A DNA stretch of 7,581 nt from Acidobacteriaceae bacterium. Lineage in GTDB: Bacteria; Acidobacteriota; Terriglobia; Terriglobales; Acidobacteriaceae. The DNA is taken from contig JASHYS010000355.1 of the NCBI GenBank assembly GCA_030042915.1, positions 1-7,581 on the forward strand, written 5' to 3'. Positions 4,447 through 7,581 of the stretch are shown here, in pieces. The position numbers and the translations under genes are program-made. Each line of letters starts with the position of its first letter. The stretch's first letter is position 1. The notes beneath the pieces were generated by a model that searched no databases, was not told where the DNA came from, and worked only from the letters and a program-made list of their open reading frames with translations.

Positions 4447-5709
4447 GGCATATCCGCGCGCACAAACCCCGCGAACCCCGCTGCTCCGCCTCGCATCGCC
4501 TATTTTCCCGACTCATTTCACGAAGTGAACGGGGTGGCGCACACCAGCCGCCATTTTGAGGCCTTTGCCCGCCGGCGCAATCTTCCCTTTCTGTGTCTTC
4601 GCGCCGGCCGCCGCGCCCAGGCCTTCACTGAAGAGGGTGCCCTATGGACCCTCGAGCTGCCGCGCAGCTTTCTCTCCTTGCCTCTGGAAAAAGACCTGCG
4701 CTTCGATCCCGCTTACTTTCGGCACGTTCCGCTCATCGGCAAAGTGCTCGAGCGCTTCAAGCCCGATCTGATCCATATCACCGGTCCCAGCGAAATTGGC
4801 CTTCTTGGCGCAGCATGGGCACATCGTCTTGGTGTGCCGCTGGCCGCCAGTTGGCATACCAACGTGCACGAGTATGCTGCGCGCCGCGCCAACTGGTTGC
4901 TGCGTTTTCTGCCGCCGCGCCAATCAGCCGCCAGCGGCCAGAAAATCGAAAACCTGTCGTTAGCCACCTTGTCCTGGTTTTACTCCAAGGCGCAGGTGCT
5001 GTTTGCGCCCAATCCCGACCTCTGCGCGCTTCTCGAGCGCGTCACCGGCCGGCCCTGCCATCTGATGACGCGCGGCATCGACGCCGAAATATTTCATCCG
5101 TCGCATCGCAAGCGCGACCCTCAGGACCGCGATCGCATCCTGGGCTTCGTCGGCCGCCTATCCGTCGAAAAGAACATCGCGCTTCTGGTCAAGATCCAAC
5201 AGCAGTTGGAAGCGATGGGAGTTGAAAACTTTCGTTTTCTCATTGTTGGCCACGGGGGCAGCGAATCCTGGCTCCGCGAACGGCTCAACCGGGCCGAGTT
5301 CGCGGGCGTCCTGCGCGATGATGCGCTTTCAACTGCCTACGCGAATATGGACCTCTTCGTCTTTCCGTCGCATACCGATACGTTCGGCAACGCGGTGCTC
5401 GAAGCTCTGGCCAGCGGCGTGCCCGGCATCGTCACGCCCGACGGAGGCCCGCGCACCATCATCCGCGACGGCGAAACCGGCCGTATCGTCCCCGACGATC
5501 AATTCGCAGCGGCCATTGCCGCCATTCTCGCCGACCCTTCGGTCCACGCCCGCATGCGCGAGTCCGCCCGCGCCTATGCGCTCAGTGCCAGCTGGGATTC
5601 GGTTTTTGAGAGCATTTATACGGCATACGAAGCAATTTTGCCCGCACGGGAGTTGGCGCAGGATAGTAGTATGGACTCTCCATCCGAAGCCTTCGGCGAA
5701 GGACGATAG
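4426..5709 (+). CDS. GT4-family (GT-B fold) glycosyltransferase
   Basis: The protein has 427 residues. It starts at GTG 4426 with GGAG at 4417-4420; nothing better lies nearby. GT4 retaining enzymes transfer a sugar from a nucleotide-sugar donor, here probably to a membrane lipid or glycan. Seen: acceptor-side domain IAYFPDSFHEVNGVAHTSRHFE (24-45, with the N-G-V loop), HITGPSEIG (117-125), ASWHTNVHEY (141-150, His144), then donor-side domain LMTRGIDAEIFHP (213-225), GFVGRLSVEKN (240-250, Arg244 and Lys249 for diphosphate binding), IVGHG (273-277), and FPSHTDTFGNAVLEALASGVP (313-333) with the D318-x7-E326 form of the E-x7-E motif. The pattern resembles MgtA/PimB-like mannosyl or glucosyl transferases, but the sugar cannot be told. 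No membrane helix is seen. The first 20 residues are repeat-derived and low-complexity, and the last 20 (from about 408) are outside the fold. Likely co-transcribed with the PHP gene. Confidence 0.9.
   Translation: MVSEVSNGISARTNPANPAAPPRIAYFPDSFHEVNGVAHTSRHFEAFARRRNLPFLCLRAGRRAQAFTEEGALWTLELPRSFLSLPLEKDLRFDPAYFRHVPLIGKVLERFKPDLIHITGPSEIGLLGAAWAHRLGVPLAASWHTNVHEYAARRANWLLRFLPPRQSAASGQKIENLSLATLSWFYSKAQVLFAPNPDLCALLERVTGRPCHLMTRGIDAEIFHPSHRKRDPQDRDRILGFVGRLSVEKNIALLVKIQQQLEAMGVENFRFLIVGHGGSESWLRERLNRAEFAGVLRDDALSTAYANMDLFVFPSHTDTFGNAVLEALASGVPGIVTPDGGPRTIIRDGETGRIVPDDQFAAAIAAILADPSVHARMRESARAYALSASWDSVFESIYTAYEAILPARELAQDSSMDSPSEAFGEGR
5684..5702. repeat. Alternating palindrome at the 3' end of the glycosyltransferase gene
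   Basis: CGAAG (5685-5689), CTTCG (5691-5695) and CGAAG (5697-5701) alternate in orientation with single-base spacers, so the middle can pair either way: CCGAAG-C-CTTCGG or CCTTCG-G-CGAAGG. It encodes the final residues EAFGEG, beyond the conserved glycosyltransferase fold. The layout (X, reverse complement of X, X) is the same as at 1383-1402. Confidence 0.55.
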
Positions 5710-5717
5710 GCTCTAAA

Positions 5718-5822
5718 GCATTTTCCGAAATGGTGTAGACCGGAACCATGACGGCCGAGGGGATTTTTCCCTCAAGAAAAACCACGCCCTGGCTTTCAGG
5801 AGCTCGGTATTTCGGAAAATGC
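5718..5822. repeat. 105-bp element with 14-bp terminal inverted repeats and inner hairpins
   Basis: GCATTTTCCGAAAT (5718-5731) and ATTTCGGAAAATGC (5809-5822) are perfectly complementary over 14 bases. Between them lie three further hairpins: ATGGT/ACCAT (5730-5734 with 5745-5749, sharing two bases with the outer stem), GAGGG/CCCTC (5757-5761 with 5769-5773, loop GATTTTT) and CCTG/CAGG (5788-5791 with 5797-5800). Folded as RNA this gives a closing stem with up to three branches. There is no coding frame of note inside. It ends 24 nt before the ribosome binding site of the next gene. It may be a MITE or palindromic intergenic repeat, a structured leader, or both. No flanking target duplication is obvious. 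Confidence 0.6.
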
Positions 5823-5856
5823 CGTAATTCCAGTGCAGTCGCAAGCGGAGGAAGCC

Positions 5857-6990
5857 ATGCATCTCCCGGTCAGCGTTCCGAAATTAGGGGCTTTCCGGCT
5901 CGGCCCTGGACTTCAGACCGCGTGCGCCGTTTTAACGGCGCTGGCGGCCTCCGCTCCAGCGGCGGCCCAGTTCACGGTCTGCAACAACAACGCGAAGACG
6001 GAAATCAGGGTTGCGGTCAGCGTTGCGGTGAACGGCGCGAACGGCGCGGTCGGGTATGACTTCCCGATGACGACCAGCGGCTCTACCGCAGTAGCCGCCG
6101 GTCAATGCCAGGTGATTCTCCTGGCCAGCCTCCGTGACGTCGCCCGCCTCTACCTCTTCGCGTGGGAGCCGAGTAATCAGGCGCATACTTGGGGCGGCGA
6201 CCCAAAGGACAACACCGAGCACTGTCTCCCCGCCGGCTCAACAGATCCCACATTCATGTATCACGACCAGGAGTACAACAATCCGCCATGCGCTGCGGGC
6301 TATGAAAAAGAGCCCTTCATGTTCGTTCCCATCACCTCCTATCGGTTAACGGAAGAATTCAAAGATCCCCTGGAAGGCGTGGTGCCCCCAGCAACCAACC
6401 AGCCGGCGGTCTCCGCTGCACCGGGCAAAGCCCCATCGGCCGGCGGAGTGAAATCGACGGCGGCGCCAGCCCCCGCCGCAGTTCCTAAACCGGCGCCTGC
6501 GGCAGCTCCTGCACCGGCAATTGCTGCGGCTCCGAAACCCGCCCCTGCTGTCCTTTCAACGCCCAACGCGCCTACCGGGAACGCGGTTCTGGTTGTCACC
6601 AGCGGATTGACCGCTCAGCCGGGCGCTCCAAACCCGCTCTCCGGGCACACCGTTGTCCTGCTCAACCAGAGCTTTGAATCTGTTTTGACGGGTGCAGGGT
6701 TACAGGCCCCGCAGGGAGTGTCCCTGGTCAAGGGTTACCTCGCAGCTTGCGCGAGCAAGCAACCTGCGTGCCAGGCGGGAATCAACGCGACCAATTCCTC
6801 CACCGTTTCCGGTGCGCAAACAGATGCCAGCGGCAAGGCACAGCTTCCCGGCGTGCCTCCGGGTACTTACTACGTTTTCTGCCTGGGCGCCTACAACAAT
6901 CAACTGTTCAAGTGGGACTTTCAGGTCCAATTGAAAGCCGGCGCAAATTCTTTAACTCTCGGCCAACAGAATGCTGCGGCGGTGAATTAG
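5857..6990 (+). CDS. Secreted DUF1036-like protein with Ala/Pro linker and C-terminal beta domain
   Basis: The protein has 377 residues. ATG 5857 is preferred over GTG 5833 because GGAGG lies at 5847-5851, 5 nt upstream. The N-terminus (1-37) is a signal peptide ending ASAPAAA before QFTVC. Residues 39-165 resemble DUF1036, a small extracytoplasmic domain of unknown role: VCNNN (Cys42), AAGQCQV (Cys84), RLYLFAWEP, TWGGD, HCL (Cys123) and PPCAAGY (Cys145). The four Cys match the family's usual count and order as I recall it. Residues 172-240 are a low-complexity linker with PAPAA and KPAPA repeats. Residues 241-370 look like a beta-sandwich of the carboxypeptidase-regulatory/prealbumin kind (GNAVLVV, SGHTVVLL, TDASGKAQLPGVPPGTYYVF, FQVQLKAGANSLTL), a type frequent in Acidobacteriota secreted proteins. 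It is probably periplasmic or surface-exposed with a binding role; function unknown. The 105-bp palindromic element lies in its leader. Confidence 0.75.
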   Translation: MHLPVSVPKLGAFRLGPGLQTACAVLTALAASAPAAAQFTVCNNNAKTEIRVAVSVAVNGANGAVGYDFPMTTSGSTAVAAGQCQVILLASLRDVARLYLFAWEPSNQAHTWGGDPKDNTEHCLPAGSTDPTFMYHDQEYNNPPCAAGYEKEPFMFVPITSYRLTEEFKDPLEGVVPPATNQPAVSAAPGKAPSAGGVKSTAAPAPAAVPKPAPAAAPAPAIAAAPKPAPAVLSTPNAPTGNAVLVVTSGLTAQPGAPNPLSGHTVVLLNQSFESVLTGAGLQAPQGVSLVKGYLAACASKQPACQAGINATNSSTVSGAQTDASGKAQLPGVPPGTYYVFCLGAYNNQLFKWDFQVQLKAGANSLTLGQQNAAAVN

Positions 6991-7097
6991 ACAAAACGCT
7001 GAGGCGATTTCCGATCCATTCCGAGCCTGAACTGTGCTGGCTACCGCGTCAATAAGTGGAATGCGCCCGGTGTCAATGGGAGTCAGCGATAAACATC

Positions 7098-7581
7098 TCA
7101 AGCCACACGCAGCCCGCTGCGCAGATCGAGCCCAAACGGAATCTCGCGGTCGCTTTTCATTTCCCAGCCCATGCCCCGCAGCACACCGTCTTCGAGGCTC
7201 GCTGTCGTCACGCCCTCGTCCGAGAGCTTCTCTGACTCCCACGCCTGCCCGCTGCGTCCCCAGGCCAGAATGGAATGATGGCCGGCGAAAAGAAGCAGGC
7301 CCTCTGCCGGCGCCGCTCGGACTTCCATCACCGGGCGGTAGGTAATCATCGTGAATCGCTCCGGCTGGGTGGTGTCGATCAGGTACGCATACCCTCCGGC
7401 GACCGCGCAGATCTCCTCTAGCCTCGGCGCAGACCATACTCCGGTCGGTGCAGCCGCGTCGCGAAAGCCCAGCGCGCATGTGGCCAGAAAAGGCTGCGGA
7501 TCAATGTTCCCGCCGCCGGGCACATCGGGCCGGATCATCACCTCCAGCGCCCCGCGCTCCACTTCTTCGGCTTCCCGCGGA
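7098..7581 (-). CDS. C-terminal part of an uncharacterised protein, 5' end outside window
   Basis: The minus-strand frame is open from the right edge (first complete codon 7580-7578) to TGA at 7100-7098, giving 160 residues. GTG at 7562 is in frame, but the frame continues upstream of it (PREAEEV...), so the gene most likely begins beyond the window. Features seen: LATCALGFRD, a Gly/Tyr strand GGYAYLIDT, YRPVMEVRAAPAEGLLLFAGHHSILAWG, then AWESEKLSDEGVTTASLEDGVLRGMGWEM and DREIPFGLDLRSG near the end. The repeated strand-turn pattern suggests a beta-rich or propeller-like fold. The WESEKLSDEGV...LRG.GW.M...EIPF.LDL pattern reminds me of unnamed Acidobacteriota proteins. No catalytic motif is visible and I assign no function. 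It converges on the DUF1036-like gene with a 107-nt gap in which I see no clear terminator. Confidence 0.65.
   Translation of the reverse strand, partial: PREAEEVERGALEVMIRPDVPGGGNIDPQPFLATCALGFRDAAAPTGVWSAPRLEEICAVAGGYAYLIDTTQPERFTMITYRPVMEVRAAPAEGLLLFAGHHSILAWGRSGQAWESEKLSDEGVTTASLEDGVLRGMGWEMKSDREIPFGLDLRSGLRVA

Noticed and set aside
3063..4456. Identical 12-mer ACGGCATATCCG at 3063-3074 and 4445-4456
   Set aside because: By rough count one or two repeated 12-mers are expected by chance in a sequence this long, and the contexts differ.
5757..5773. GAGGG-loop-CCCTC hairpin as a stand-alone terminator of the glycosyltransferase gene
   Set aside because: The T-run is in the loop, not after the stem, on both strands. 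It is better read as an inner arm of the 105-bp element.
6991..7097. Convergent gap searched for a terminator or small RNA
   Set aside because: It shows only a repeated GTCAAT; no stable inverted repeat followed by T was found.
1..7581. CRISPR array, tRNA, rRNA, insertion sequence or toxin-antitoxin pair
   Set aside because: No regularly spaced identical repeats, tRNA-like arms, transposase motifs or paired small genes could be found on either strand.

Overview
The window looks like chromosomal DNA of a high-GC bacterium, most likely an Acidobacteriota (Terriglobia/Koribacter-like) genome or MAG. This rests on family recognition only: the short outer-membrane beta-barrel protein, the 'CPVSM...GQWLHL' secreted protein, the long-form LOG protein and the secreted protein ending in a 'GVPPGTYY' domain are all types I associate with that phylum. 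No rRNA, tRNA, CRISPR array, transposase or phage gene is visible. Seven protein genes are supported. Two run off the window: the first at its 5' end, and the last (minus strand) also at its 5' end, across the right edge.

Layout: (1) 1-595, end of an outer-membrane beta-barrel gene on the plus strand. It converges on (2) 634-1209, a minus-strand secreted protein of unknown function with a good ribosome binding site and a plausible sigma-70 promoter at 1283-1311. (3) 1210-1639 is a divergent control region with two adjacent palindromes, an alternating-palindrome block and a cluster of GGGCCC motifs. (4) 1640-1861 is a small membrane protein, followed 3 nt later by (5) 1865-2968, a LOG-family nucleotide phosphoribohydrolase. 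(6) 2969-3243 is a 275-nt gap with a possible terminator, a perfect DnaA box, an AT-rich tandem 9-mer and a hairpin. (7) 3244-4401 encodes a PHP-type metallophosphoesterase, and 24 nt later (8) 4426-5709 encodes a GT4 glycosyltransferase; these two look like one operon. (9) 5684-5822 is a repeat-rich island: an alternating palindrome at the end of the glycosyltransferase gene, then a 105-bp element bounded by perfect 14-bp inverted repeats and containing three smaller hairpins. (10) 5857-6990 encodes a secreted DUF1036-like protein with an Ala/Pro linker and a C-terminal beta-sandwich-like domain. (11) 7098-7581 is the C-terminal part of an unrecognised minus-strand protein that converges on it.

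Functionally, the PHP phosphoesterase and the glycosyltransferase probably act together on a glycolipid or surface glycan. The three secreted or outer-membrane proteins fit an envelope theme. I see no defence or mobile system made of protein genes. The most unusual material is non-coding: the 105-bp nested-palindrome element and the DnaA-box intergenic region. Simple tandem repeats also sit directly on the start regions of the LOG and glycosyltransferase genes.
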